Source: Alentia gelatinosa (Eukaryota > Annelida > Polychaeta > Phyllodocida > Polynoidae). Taken from it: a DNA stretch of 64,000 bases. Shown in pieces: positions 1-12,007 of this stretch (within the stretch, counting starts at the first letter, position 1; each line of letters starts with the position of its first letter). The stretch is taken from positions 94,568,797 to 94,632,796 of the forward strand of contig OX465580.1 of assembly GCA_950022655.1 (NCBI GenBank), read 5' to 3'. The position numbers were made by a program, and so were the translations under genes. The notes beneath the pieces are model-generated. The model ran no database searches. It had not been told where the DNA came from and worked only from the letters and a program-made list of their open reading frames with translations.

Positions 1-263
1 TTGATCAGCAATCTCCAACTTGCCCCCATCAGCTTACCCATACCCAATAAGATCAAAAAATGTTGATCACCTTGATAACCCTACTAGCACTTAATGATGC
101 CTGATGAGCCGATCCTGGAGAAACCTTGACCCCCCACCCACTAAAAGAATTTCCTTTTAGTGTCACTAACCCCTCCTGTGGTTTATTTTAACATAATCAA
201 CACTTGGCTGTTACTTATGTTACCAGTTCCCAGGCATTTCGCCTGGCAACTCTGGGGAGACCA

Positions 264-292
264 GGTGTGACATCACATAGTGATGTCACACC
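264..292. repeat. Perfect short palindrome
   Basis: GGTGTGACATCAC (264-276), then ATA, then its exact reverse complement (280-292). Each arm contains TGACATCA/TGATGTCA, close to a CRE/AP-1-like half-site, so it could bind a dimeric factor or simply be a small hairpin. No gene is nearby. Confidence 0.6.
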
Positions 293-562
293 GACCAGTG
301 TACATAGTTACGGTGGTTAGGTACAGTTCCATAACTGTCATTCAAGGTAGCATCAGCACAGGGAACGGACGTCGCCTCGTCCTATTTCTAGTTAAAAGAT
401 TATGTGGTGACATTTAGAACAATCAGATCGTCTATTACACAAATTTCATATGAAAAGCGCAGTGGGGAGAGAACATAGTGTCCAGTTACTGGATAGGGTT
501 GGATCTTGCTTCGCATTTGATGGGGGGTAGGCAAATAGAGCTATTTATCATAAATGAACTAC

Positions 563-907
563 ACTTGAAGGTATAAGTTTCTGGAGAGAGAAACTAAAAG
601 TTACTTGTTAAGTATTGGACAGATTACTCCCCATAGCCAAGGCCTTGGGCAATGATTTTTTCAAACCTTACCTCATAACTTTGACTTTCTCTCACCAGAA
701 CATAGTTTCCCCCTAGTCCCAACAGGAATTATAAAGGAATAGAGGGAAACTATGTTCTGGTGAGAGAAAGTCCAAGTTACTTGGTAAGGCTCGGAAAAAC
801 TACTGCGTGAGGCCTTGGCCGGAGGCAGTAATTTTTCCAAGCCTTATTGAGTAACTTTGACTTTCTTTCACCAGTACTTGACTTCCTGGTCCTATATACC
901 TTCAAAT
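563..907. mobile_element. Nested foldback (MITE-like) element
   Basis: The outer ends are inverted: ACTTGAAGGTATA at 563-575 against TATACCTTCAAAT at 895-907. Inside are two related units, about 585-698 and 757-874. Each is itself an imperfect palindrome that starts with a GAGAGAAA...AGTTACTTG arm and ends with an AACTTTGACTTTCTYTC arm. The two units are joined by a further inverted pair, GAACATAGTTTCCC (698-711) and GGGAAACTATGTTC (744-757). There is no coding capacity. This is the structure of a non-autonomous foldback transposon or of one unit duplicated head to tail. No target-site duplication was identified. Confidence 0.6.
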
Positions 908-1286
908 ACTAATAGAAATGGAGATTTGTTTACCTACAATAATCCAAGAAACCATAGCTACCCTTATATAGTAACTGCAAGTAGTCAGCAGTGAGTCTTC
1001 ATCCACCTTGGTTTATCTAGTGTACCGTAGCATAGTTCTTTGCTGCAACTGATGTTTTCGTCCTGCCAGTTTCATGGCAACTATGAACGTTTCTATGCAT
1101 TTTGCTATGTGACAACATCATAGCTGCATCACTGTAGCATGACTACATTTTGCAGGTTTGGAATTTCAATCATTCTGATAGTGTGATGCTATTTAATGTT
1201 ATTGAAAGGAGTGAGATAAATCCAGAACCGCCCTCAAATCTATAGAGGAAACCTATGAAAGTTTAGGGTCAGAGCTAGACTGGCCT

Positions 1287-1335
1287 CAGTCCCTGTGTCC
1301 TACCCCTCCACCCCTTCTGAGTGACACAGGGACTG
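1287..1335. repeat. 13-bp inverted repeat (hairpin)
   Basis: CAGTCCCTGTGTC (1287-1299) pairs exactly with GACACAGGGACTG (1323-1335) across a 23-nt pyrimidine-rich loop. The stem is shorter than a typical microRNA precursor, and neither arm matches a microRNA I recognise. Confidence 0.5.
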
Positions 1336-2400
1336 GTCTCATCCATAATCGGCCGTGTAGACTGGCGCGATTTTGCGCCACACTCCCCAAGCAGAGGTCT
1401 GGTTACTGGTCAGGATATCTGCTGGGAGATTGATACCCTCTCACTTTGATCTCAATTGAGACATAGTCAGGAGTAGGCGAAATATATTGCTATGACAACA
1501 CAGGCAGCCAGGGAACTGGAGGAGGGGAGGGGGGAGGGGAGGGGTAGAGGGAGGTATAGGGTTACAGGGAGTGGCTTGGGGTCATAAACAGCAGATTCTG
1601 GTCAGAGTGGACAAGTCTTTGATTCATGGCCCAGTCAGAGAAGGACACATGCTATAATGAATTGTATTCAAATTTTCTTGAATCATTTAATGAATGTTCA
1701 TAATCAAAGACTTGAGCAAGTCTAGGTCAGAGCTTGTACCATATCGAGTTTGAATCACGTAGTAATTTACAAGGCAAAACCATGTGAATTACGGAGCAAT
1801 TTAAAGAGATGTGATCAAGGTCTGAATGGTTTTCCGAATTTTTATCTCACCCTTCACATTGACTAATGGGCTGACATTGGTGACATAATCCCCCATTGGA
1901 TATTTTTCCTTGATATTTCATTGGCGTTGGACACAGGTTCCCAATGTTAAGTCTATATGCATTCTAAAATCAGGAAATTATTTGAAATACACATGTAGTT
2001 ATAAAAATATTATCGGGCACCTAACGAGTGAAACGCGAACTAGATGACGCACGCCACGTATCACGATATCAGCGAACGTCGCGGTACACGTCAACAGAAT
2101 AGGCAGCAAATGATATTGCGATCACATCATCACAATCAATGCGAATTACAGAATTAACAGTTCAATTTTGGTGAATTCATCTGTGTCGTTTTCTCCTAAA
2201 CGCTATAAACTATCAGATTACACTTGTCCAAGAGTTCGTACCTTATTCTGTCCTGTATATCGGGATGAAATGCATCTTCCGATGAACAAGTAAATTCAAT
2301 TGATCGGAAATCAAAATCGGAACTTCATAATAAACGTATTGGTGGTTAATAAATAAAATATAAACTGGTTTCAGATACAAGCGACCGTAATCTCCGAAGA

Positions 2401-2452
2401 CCAGACGCGTAGTAATCTCCGAGCGATAGCGAGGTGATTACGTAGAGTCTGG
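2401..2452. repeat. Imperfect 52-bp palindrome
   Basis: CCAGAC (2401-2406) and GTCTGG (2447-2452), GTAATC (2412-2417) and GATTAC (2436-2441), and an inner CGAGCGATAGCGAG core all share one centre at about 2426.5. GTAATCTCCGA also occurs just upstream (about 2387-2397). It may be the end of a small inverted-repeat element. Confidence 0.4.
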
Positions 2453-2500
2453 GGTCATCTAGGTTCAGGTGGAGTCATCTTGGGTCATCTAGGGTCAGGT
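2452..2500. repeat. Short direct repeat, period 30
   Basis: GGGTCATCTAGGTTCAGGT (2452-2470) recurs at 2482-2500 with one change, with a third partial GGAGTCATCT between them. This is a small local tandem duplication next to the palindrome at 2401-2452. Confidence 0.5.
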
Positions 2501-5020
2501 GTTTGGATCCCCAAAATTACGCTTAAAGGAACATCGTTTTATTATGATACCAGCGAAATGTGATCTCATTGCTTTCTCTCCGGGATAGGAGATCGGAAAA
2601 CTACACTTCCAAATAATGTTTTTAGTACATCTAGAAACAAATCATAAGAAAAGAAGTACATCTGTGTAGAGAAAAACAAAAAATAGTAGCAGGATTCAGT
2701 TAAGTACTGTACGAGAATCTCACTCTCGTGGCCCTTCAATCTCCAGGCCCAGGTCGGGTTCACTCTGTCTCTATGTACGGCAACAACTTCAAGCGGATAT
2801 CACAAAATTCTACCGTTTTAGATATAGTAGGTAATCACGTACAAATGTTGGAAATATCAAGATTTGTATTTCTAATGATCAATATTCCACAAAATCTACG
2901 AATCTGTGGCACCAAACGAGCGACCGACCATTTGATTCTCAGAAAACGAGTCCCCTGACCTGATTCAAAAACACATACTGCATGGTCTGACCATGACTTC
3001 TAAAGAGGGTGTTCCACTGGAATGGTGGTCGCCGATTTGGTTAAGTCTTTGATAATGAACATGTACTTCATAATTATGTTCATCAGAATTAAATATATAA
3101 CAATATGTGACATCCCTCTTAAAGGCCCAGGAATTGATATGTGTCCTGGCTGAGATGGAAGGGTGACGTGTAGTGGAGTGGAAGGGGTAAAGGAGGTGAA
3201 CGGTTGGGACTTAGGGTCTACAGACACCCTATAAACATGATCGGGTACCATTTTCGGGTGAGAATTCGGCCTAGTGGAACATCCGCTTAACACCGATACT
3301 CTCCGATCATTTTCCTATAGAATTTATTTCGATGTCTGTTATCACTATGATTTCCATCCCCAGTTCTCAAGCATGGGATTTCTTCGGATTTCCGGATATT
3401 TTTACATCCTATGTATCTTGAAATACATGTATATGTAAATCCAAGGTGAAGATAAGTGGACATGATTTTATATATAAAAAAAGAAGAAGAAAAGCCAGTT
3501 TAGCTCTCAGCTGAGGCCATCCATTCAATTAGAATAGCTGAAAATATAGGTACCCGAACCCCCGGAACCATTTTTCCGGATTTCTTGTCATTTTCAAATA
3601 TTATGCCTATCCTATGAGTTCTTGGAAGGTAATATTCAGCCTTCAGAAAAGGATAAACGGGAATATACTATATTAATCATAGCTGTAAGGATCTCCCTTT
3701 GATTTTGAGTATTTTCTTTTGATATTATAGACATACCGGTAGGGAAGCTCACAACTTGAGTATTTTTCCTTCACAACTGGCGGGTATTCGGTCCATAAAG
3801 GCTGTTGGATAGCTAAGGCGTAGTTGGGGGTTGTGAACGGATTGGAGGACCATTAGACACGTTAAACTGCAGTTGGAAGCAGTCTTATTTTAGTTGCTAC
3901 ATGTATTCTCATGTCGAATCTATTGACAAACGCGTTCATATGTCGTTCTGAAAATCCACACTGCTTCAGGTCGGTAGGTAAATGTAATAACTCCCTACAT
4001 ATACATTTGTACACACAATAGCATACAATTCTTATTTTCATATAGTTGACAACATTTGTGAAAATAAATGTTCCTAAAGGGGGTGTGGATGATCTTGAGG
4101 GTGTCACAGAGTCGAATGTACAACGGATGGAGGCATTCGCGGCGGGTGACCACATGCTCGGGCCCCGGGGTGACCTCTTCTGACCTCTTGACAACACCCT
4201 ACTTGCATTCCCACCTGTAAGTGACCTTAGCAAGGTCAAGGCCGACTGGTGCTAACAGACGCCTCTTAGTGACCTTGGTCATCTGCCACAAGACAAAGCG
4301 TATATGGATCTTGTGTGGACGGGATTGCCAACAGGTTGTTTGTCGTCTGCTCAAGAACTTCACCATGCGTGCATGGGGCTCCAAAGGCGCCATTCGCTAA
4401 ACATTAAAGAAAAGCCTTTTCTTTTTACAAAACATTGTATTTGATCTCTAAGTAATTCAACCGCGTGACTCCTGTAGTGATAAAATACCATCTTTTAACT
4501 TGGTAAATCGCATTTTATATGTTTTTTTTTATTGTTTTTGTCTTTTTTTTGTCTTTTTTTTTTTACCTCGAAACAATAATGCCTATGCCAAGTATTTTCA
4601 TGGTTTTGATTCCGTGTCCAATGACATTTTTGCATTATTGATGTTGGGGTTTCTAATTGAATCCTGTGTTTTTGAAGTGCAGTATCAGTTTCCCTGAATC
4701 TGAATTCGATGCATATCCAGACATCTTTTTCCTTGCTCACAAAATGAGTTTTCTATCCCCTCCAGACCCCCTCTCTGTTACCAAACAGAGGCCAAAGTAT
4801 ATGCTTGCCGACCGCGCTGAGTATTTACATTTATAGCAAGGTTTTCCCGGCGACAGGAAGCTGTCATGGGAGACATGCGCAGTGGACCCATCCGGCAGCG
4901 TCCGTGTGTGTGCACAGGAAGGGCTTAGGGCGCGATTTGCATCTCGGGAGTTTGCCCTGACCAGAACTGCTCTACTCCGCTGGCTCTCGGCGCTCATTTC
5001 CTGCCTTGGCTTATGAACCG

Positions 5021-5045
5021 GCCGATTGTTTCGGCGACAATCGGC
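5021..5045. promoter_or_regulatory. Inverted SOX-like site pair
   Basis: GCCGATTGT, a 7-bp spacer, then ACAATCGGC form a perfect inverted repeat. The inverted ATTGT/ACAAT halves resemble paired SOX (HMG-box) sites. It lies in a locally CpG-richer patch (about 4790-5220) with no recognisable gene. Function is inferred from motif shape only. Confidence 0.25.
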
Positions 5046-5229
5046 CTCTTTCAACCATGCTGAGTTGATCAAACATAGCGGAGACATACGAGTGCTGCTT
5101 CCCTTGGTACAACGTTTACATTTCTCTCTCGCCTGCTCTTCCATGTTGTGCGCATCGCGACACCAGGAGGCAGCCTTGTTTGAGACTAGTCGGGCCACCT
5201 TTTGCCACAGCTATTTTTCGTCTTAACTT

Positions 5230-7620
5230 TATCAGAAGGCAAAACAAAAATAAACCTTGAACCTGACAATAAACATTAAATTATCCATGTCCCTATATAA
5301 ACGGAAAGGGGACTTTTGGGGGACATTGTTCTCAATTATCAGATTTGATATTTTAAACTTTGAAAAATAAAATCCTAAATACTCTATGAGAGGTGGTGAG
5401 TAGTGACGTGGATGGAGATATAATTGTAATTATCAAGAGGTATATTTCAAATTGTGTTGCGGAACTACGCTGTAATCCATCCAATTTGGAAAGCTGTTTT
5501 GGCATTATTCTATTCAGATGAATCCGTAAAGGTCAAGGAGATGTGTAACACAATATTTTTCTATTAAAAAAACCCACATTCAATTTCAACTTGTCAGTGT
5601 GTTTGAAAAAAGAGACCTCTGACGTCTTACTCAGAATTTTCTTCATCTTCTTACCATAATTGAGACGTTGGGAATTGATTAGCATTCTGTACTGGTCTCC
5701 GAATGTGCTAGGAGAGTGTCAAGGATTAACACCCCAACGGCGAAAGGCATAGGAAACAAACACTCCAAGCGCACTCAACCTCCGATCCTGGAGAATCCTT
5801 CTGGATCCCATGTCCTCCAGACAGCCAAGGGCACCCCCTCAAGGACGCAGAGTCACCGTATACGGCACCAGGGGGAACGCTGGAGGGGTTGGGTGGTGGC
5901 ACCTCGGCGGTGGTATATACATAGAAGGGGTAGGTGGTGTAGTGAGGGAGGTGTCAAACTTTGCATTTTTATGAGGTTCTGTTGGGTAAAGGAACCACGG
6001 TAAAAGAGCTGTCGTCAGGTTTGTGTGAAGGGACTAGTGTTTCTGTTTGTGACCCTCTGTTGTATGTATCTAGGTTCCATTTTACGCGGTTTTTAGGAAG
6101 GGAAATCCACGACCACAGTTTTATATATCAAAGTTTTGAAATTGTGAATTTGCAGAGTACTACATATACTTAGTCATGCGCCTGATAGGGGCCTATTCTG
6201 TTAATCTTGTAATGTGATTTCAACAAGTATACTGGAGCCTTTAATATCAAAAAGAACTTATTTTCATGGAGATGGATTGCCTTAGTATTATTACATGTAA
6301 TTTATTTCATTGAAACTAGCCCATTAGAGTTACTCTATAACTATGATGTAAAATCAACATTAATTGAGTTTACAGCGTGTGGCTTTGTTCCACGTTGTAC
6401 CACGAATGAAGGGCACGATAATCTATTTCAATGTCAAATATAGAGGTTGTTTTTATAACGGTGTGACTCCCTCCAGAATGATCAATCAATATCCAACTTT
6501 AAAGCACGTTACCTGGACTCCATGGTTCAAAGCAACCGCCGCTGGAGCAAAAGAACAACGGGTTACTTTCAGGCTCCCTTTCCCTCCCACCTTTCCCAAT
6601 ACGCATGCCTTATGCTTTAAAACTGGAGTTTTTCTGGCAAAACCAAAGGTCATTCATCTCCAACTGTAGTCAATTACGAGTAGGTCACAGGCAGCCAGCT
6701 GCTTCCCTCCTCACCAATAGTCTACACAGCAATGGTGCAATGCCCCCAGCTCACATTCCAAACAGTCCCTTAATTACATGGCTTTTGACAGCTGATCCAA
6801 CTTTTAAATAACAAAATACTCGACCCCTGCTTTCCGTCCTCTTAAATCCCCTGCCCCTCCGCACCCTGTCCCCACAAGTCTCCCACAATGCTTTGCAAGG
6901 CCCAGCCGACGCCGACACCAACATCAGCGAACAACAGGTAAAGTAATGGGGACCCGTGCCGGGTGGCGGCGCTCCCATCGCCTGGCGGGCGCAACATGTG
7001 GTAATCGGAAAGCCAATATGGTTATTTGATGAGCTTCAAAGTGAGCGGTTCGCGAGAGGAGAGGGCCGAGAAAAATGCTGGTCAGGGTCTTTAATCGTCT
7101 GTAGGCCTGTTGGGCACCAGGTGTGTTTGAGTGACAATCTCTGGGGCCAGAACAAGAATCTTATCTGGCATGCTATCGGGTAACGAGTGTTGAATGGGCA
7201 GCACGCGCATGTACACGAGGCACTATTGCTCAGCGTATTAAAGACGAACACATACAATTCATAACCGTGGGTGACTTCTGGGATTCTTTTGTGAGGCCGG
7301 TACTGGGAAATTTGCATATGGAATACATGGAAGAAAGAAGGGTTGCGTAAGTATTGAATTATAATCGCCCCTTTCTTCGATAACCACAATTCCGATTCTT
7401 CGTTATTTTTTCAAATGAACCACTGGTCTTAATGACTATTATGATGCCCACAATTGATAGCTGAGTACCACTATGTACCATGTTGTAAGTCATATGTACC
7501 TTATATGTGAATACAGACTATAGCTATATCTAAATGAATGTAACAATATTTTATTATATACGTGTTCAGTCTTATATTCGTGATTCTTATATTATATAAT
7601 GACAAAACCTTATAAAGTTA
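5230..7620. other. Gene-free spacer
   Basis: Mixed-composition sequence. The ORFs present (for example 5716-6003 and 6364-6669) have no recognisable domain, start mostly at non-ATG codons and have no matching splice context. I see no repeat or RNA gene here. Confidence 0.45.
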
Positions 7621-7653
7621 CAAATTTATTAATTGTGCATATATAATAAACGC

Positions 7654-7858
7654 GTTATGGCCCTCAGAACCGTTACCGATTTTGATATGGTATGGGACGA
7701 GTTCGTGGCGGGAGTGGTGTAGTGATACAAACGGGCTAAGGTCAGAAATTCGGCGTAGCCGATTCGCTGACCGCGGCCCGTTTGTATCACTACACCACTC
7801 CCGCCACGAACTCGTCCCATACCATATCAAAATCGGTATCGGCCCTTCGGGCCATAAC
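7654..7858. mobile_element. Long near-perfect hairpin element (foldback MITE)
   Basis: The left arm 7654-7736 and right arm 7776-7858 (83 bp each) are reverse complements; about 70 bp next to the loop pair almost without error. The 39-nt centre is also partly self-complementary (GGTCAG...CTGACC). The ends read GTTATGGCCC...GGGCCATAAC. The right arm keeps GGCCCTTCGGGCC, a second small palindrome near the tip, which the left arm has lost. The open frames across it are mirror images of each other and are not genes. No TSD was found. Confidence 0.75.
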
Positions 7859-8310
7859 TGCTAACTATTGATAGCTCTGTATGCTACACAAGCAAAGTGG
7901 GATTCATATTGAATCTGCGTATCAATGCTTATTGTCTAAATCCCAATGTGAGCAGGTATGGGCATCATCCGGAATACCAGTGCCTTGCATTTTCCAATTT
8001 ATTTTTCGCTTTCACGATTTATCATGATTGTTAAAATGCAAAATTTATATACTGCACTTAAAGATTATGCTTAATTGAAACCCATTTCTATTGAGAATAT
8101 TCACGCCATATGACTCTATCTAAAAGTTTGTCAATTTGCACTCTTTAGTTTTGCTAATTAATGTTTGATAGGTTATCACTTCTTGTGCAGGTCTCCAATG
8201 TGATCTTTCCCTTTCCATCCCTCGCCTTGCTTCAAATATACGTGTGTACATAGACCTGTGAACCAATGCTTTCAAATATACCTATGTACCTCTCTTAAAT
8301 CAATGCAACA

Positions 8311-9120
8311 TCTTTTTATTTTTTGTTTATTTTGAAGTGTTTATTGACATAAAGTATTCGTCAACTTGGCGAACTTCCATACAATAATCATGGACATAAC
8401 AGGACAAAACTTGCAGGACACAATATACAGCCATTCACACAAGATCCTAATAATCACACTCCTAAATTAGGTCTTATGATATTAGAATATTGATGATCTT
8501 TTGATCAAATAGCAAGCAAATACCACAACCCAAGAAAAAATAACTATACCTATGCTATCTTACATCATATTGATAAATAAGACAATTGTCATCATCGGCA
8601 CTATGAACCAATAAAGTCACATATAATTTGCTATCTCATTTTTAATTGCGCACTTTTGTGTTTCAGGCTTCAGCCTATCCCAAAGTTGTGACCCTTTGTA
8701 TAATGGAGATTATAAATATTTGTTTCCACTCGGCCTTTTCAGATTAATTTTTATCTTTTTTGCATTTCCTGTTATATTGTAGTCATTCCTTTAACGATTA
8801 TTTTCATTTTTAGTCCACCACCTTATGATGGGTAATATATGTACGGCTCTCCTTTGCCATAACGGTCTAATCTTGCATCTATCATATAAATCAATCTTTG
8901 TTATATCAATAGCTTTCATTATACCCAAGGCAATCCTAAGGCTGGTGTTCATTAGTACTTGCAGTTTCTCTTTTTGTTGAGAATTCAATAAATAATATTT
9001 CTAAAAATCAGCATACTCTATTACAGGCAACATCATGTGTTTGACCAATTTTAATGCTGCATCTTCTGTTACGCAATGACGAATTTTTCTTAGTCTAAAG
9101 AGTTTAAAATGAAATTCTCT
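8311..9120 (-). pseudogene. Degenerate LINE reverse transcriptase, C-terminal part and 3' end
   Basis: Read on the minus strand from about 9114, the translation gives the C-terminal region of a non-LTR retrotransposon RT ORF. It has a LRKIRH segment, then LPVIEYADF, then a stop at 9003-9001, then EKLQVLMNTSLRIALG with RPLWQRRAVHIL after it. A later SPLYKGSQLWDRL stretch matches the usual end of such proteins, with more stops between. Towards lower coordinates comes an AT-rich 3' UTR with AATAAA-type signals ending in an A-rich tail near 8311 (T-rich on the plus strand). The thumb/C-terminal layout is that of Jockey/CR1-type LINEs. The catalytic fingers and palm are missing, so it is a 5'-truncated dead copy. 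Confidence 0.6.
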
Positions 9121-11300
9121 TGGGATCTTGACGAATTGTATGTTAAAGCTCATTTTGCTGTCTATTTAGACTCACAAGTGAACATGAAGGCCATCGCCTT
9201 TTTGTATCTTTGATAACTGTCATCAAATAAAAAACTAGGCAACACAAAATAACCGACGAAGCTCTAGTATTTATTGGAAAATAGTACGATATCCAAACTT
9301 GTATTGAAACGTCAGTTGCAGTTAAGAGTTACTGGTGTGTTATAAAAGAAAGCAGAAGTTTTCCATCTACTTATTTGATCAGTTAGCAAGTTCTGTAATC
9401 ATAACTCATTTCGCTTTGGTGAACACATTGATGATGTTACTTGATACTTATTGATATTGACCTGCACATGTATATTGCACTGTATCACCCTGTACTGCCC
9501 CAGCCTCATTGCCTCCCAGAAAAGACACACACGTCCTCGCTTCTCAAACACTTGACCTTGCATCCTGCTCTCACCTCACACCCTGCTCACCCTACGGGGA
9601 CATCGGGCACGGTTGACTCTTCCACGTCCCTGGGAACATACATTGGCCGCGATGTGTCACGGTTGACTAATGAGCTGTGCACAGGGCCGTATCGGAGAGT
9701 GATCTTCTGTCATGTTAAACCAACGGATACACGGGGTGAATAAATAGAGGAACTGGATTCTCTGTGTGTCCAAGAGGACTATCTTTAGGGGTGGCGTTGT
9801 TTTAAGTAGAGTTCACACAATGCCCAGAAGGTGGCCACACAACACCGCATGTGCGACCGTTGTACGAGATTCGAATCTTCCCGAAATAACCACAGATGGA
9901 TCTTCATACTAATTGCGATTCATGTGGATGATAAAAGTCGTGGCAGCCCAGAATTAGGTATATTCCGTGTCGCTGACTAATTTGTGTAGGACCAAACAGG
10001 CTGTTGAAATAGAAATAGATACATTTACTTGCAAAGCGTTACAAGGCATGCACTACGGCCACGATTTGCGACGACAGTTTTTAACAAGGCCGTGATATAT
10101 TGTGTACTGCTAAAGCAATAGGACATTATTACCATCTGTTATTAGGCATAATTGCTGCGATTTCTGCCGATAATCGCTATGTGGAATCTGGGCTTAAAAC
10201 TGGGTCACACACTTGATTATAATACGCTTTGTGTGTAGTGCCTGAATAACTACATACTTTGTGTTATATTCATAAAGTGACGTCTCATTCAGGGTTCCAT
10301 GGGAAACCATCGGAAATTAATAGAAGGACAAACAAAACATGTGGTGTCCTATATATATATCTCATAATCTCTCTGCTATGATAGTTCACAGGGTCTGATA
10401 CGGGAGATTGCCTCCGAGTCCTACTTTACCTTGATTCACAATTATTTGTCATGGGGACTAGATTTGCTGTTTGGTTTTCGGATGACATTTTTCGCGTGAG
10501 ACGGTTAAGTTGGTGATACTGAATTTGTCGCCGGAAGCGTATGAATATTTAATCTCCTAACATAAACAGAGGCGACCGTTTCAGTGAGTATTTGGAATTA
10601 CAATGGGATCTGTTCACGAAAGTGTTGTTTGTTTATTGTTTTACACGTTTGAAATGAACCCGCAGAACAGCTTGTAAACGTACTTATGAGGCTAGGTGGA
10701 GGCCTCATGAGGACACGAGAAATATAACGACCATGAAAATCAGCTCAATGTGCAAGAGTTTGGAATGGCCCCGATTTTCCCAAAACACCACTAAACCGTA
10801 TTGAAAAGTCTTTACATCATTTATTGTACCTGCCGACAACATGATCGGCAATGTTTTAGGGATCACGCGTTCTAATATGCAAATAAGGGCCGGGTCGTGT
10901 GAGTGCTAAATATCTGCAACAATGATCGGCGATTTTGAATACCGTTTTTCTGTTTCCACTTGGCGACTACTGCTATGTGATACCTATGGCCTAATTAATC
11001 CTTAGCAAAATCATCCCGTGTTGAATTCTTCGGAGATAAATAAGTCAGGAAGTGGTGCCAAAAAATCGGAACATACATAGCCCGCCGAGATTTCTTTATT
11101 TTCTGTTATCATTTGCGGATTTCTTACAATTTTTTTTTAAACTCGTTGGTGGTGGCCGGTAAATTGATCGGAGGTCAAAAGTCGGCAGGTGGAAACAGAA
11201 TGTATAAACATTCAAGTGACGCGGTTGTGCACAAAATGTTGGACGCATCAAAAATATCCCATTTAATGGTGTCTCCCCTACCGCAAACACTTTGGAGGAT
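9121..11300. other. Gene-free spacer
   Basis: No recognisable coding region. One open frame at 9441-9743 is Pro/Thr/His-rich with no domain. A small inverted repeat, ATGAGGC...GCCTCAT, lies near 10687-10710. Nothing else stands out. Confidence 0.45.
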
Positions 11301-11594
11301 TGTTTGTTTGGTTTGATTTAACGTCCATTCAATGATTATAGGTCCTTACCAGACTTTTTAAGATTCTTTTACACCACGAGGGTGATGATCGAATCTATGT
11401 GATGAAATCTCACCCCTACACATTTACTAAGGTGAGAGTTCTTTTACTTCCCATAGGACATAGACATGGTATGAGAAGGATTGGCCTTTGATATAAGTAA
11501 ATCTACCTCTGCATGGGGTGAAGGAGAAAAGTGGCTGCAGTGGGACTCTAATCAATAAAGTCCAGTGCTCTTTACCACTGAGCTAACTCCCCAC
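11301..11594 (-). mobile_element. tRNA-derived SINE
   Basis: On the minus strand the right end begins GGGGAGTTAGCTCAGTGG, a canonical tRNA 5' end with an intact RNA polymerase III A box (TAGCTCAGTGG). About 30 bases later comes GATTAGAGTCC, matching 9 of 11 positions of the B box. The body runs to about 11301, where the plus strand reads GTTTGATTTAACGTCC. From memory this resembles the conserved non-tRNA end of SINEs common in molluscs, which supports the organism guess. The degraded B box and anticodon loop make it a SINE head and not a functional tRNA gene. No A tail or TSD was recognised with certainty. Confidence 0.7.
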
Positions 11595-11981
11595 CGCGGT
11601 CGTTTTAGTTATGCTTGTGTGCAAGCATATCTGGTCTGCACCACAAAGAGGCGATGTGACCAAGAGGAATAACAGATTGGTAATTGCTGTCCACCCCAGC
11701 AGACCACTTTGGAGGAGATGAGTTGATAATGGATAGGCGGGGTTAGAGAAGTCAACCTTTCTAGTGTTCTTGGAACCATTTGAAAGGATTCTCTTTGACG
11801 TTTAATCAACTACATGTACATGTACCTTCAACAGACTAACCTTCCATAGGCCTTGTAAAATGAGGAGGGAATCACGGCATCAAAATAAAAGTGATAGGAA
11901 TGAGGAATGGAAACAAAGGAATTCAAAGAAAAAGAGTGTTTGTATGAATTAGTATATTTGAATAAAAGAATTACCCCATGT

Positions 11982-12007
11982 GTGTGTGTGTGTGTGGGGG
12001 GGGGGGG
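11982..12007. repeat. (TG)n followed by a G run
   Basis: A short TG microsatellite passes directly into an uninterrupted G run on the plus strand. Simple sequence with no coding context. Confidence 0.8.

Larger units (their letters stand above)
908..4790. other. Gene-free spacer
   Basis: AT-rich sequence with short random ORFs on both strands and none with a recognisable domain. Apart from the hairpins at 1287-1335 and 2401-2452, a short direct repeat at 2452-2500, and a purine-rich stretch near 1520-1560, I see nothing in it. Confidence 0.5.

Noticed and set aside
1287..1335. Hairpin as a microRNA precursor
   Set aside because: The perfect stem is only 13 bp and neither arm carries a seed I recognise.
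4737..5198. 153-codon minus-strand frame
   Set aside because: It starts inside mixed-composition DNA, matches no family and lacks a coherent gene structure.
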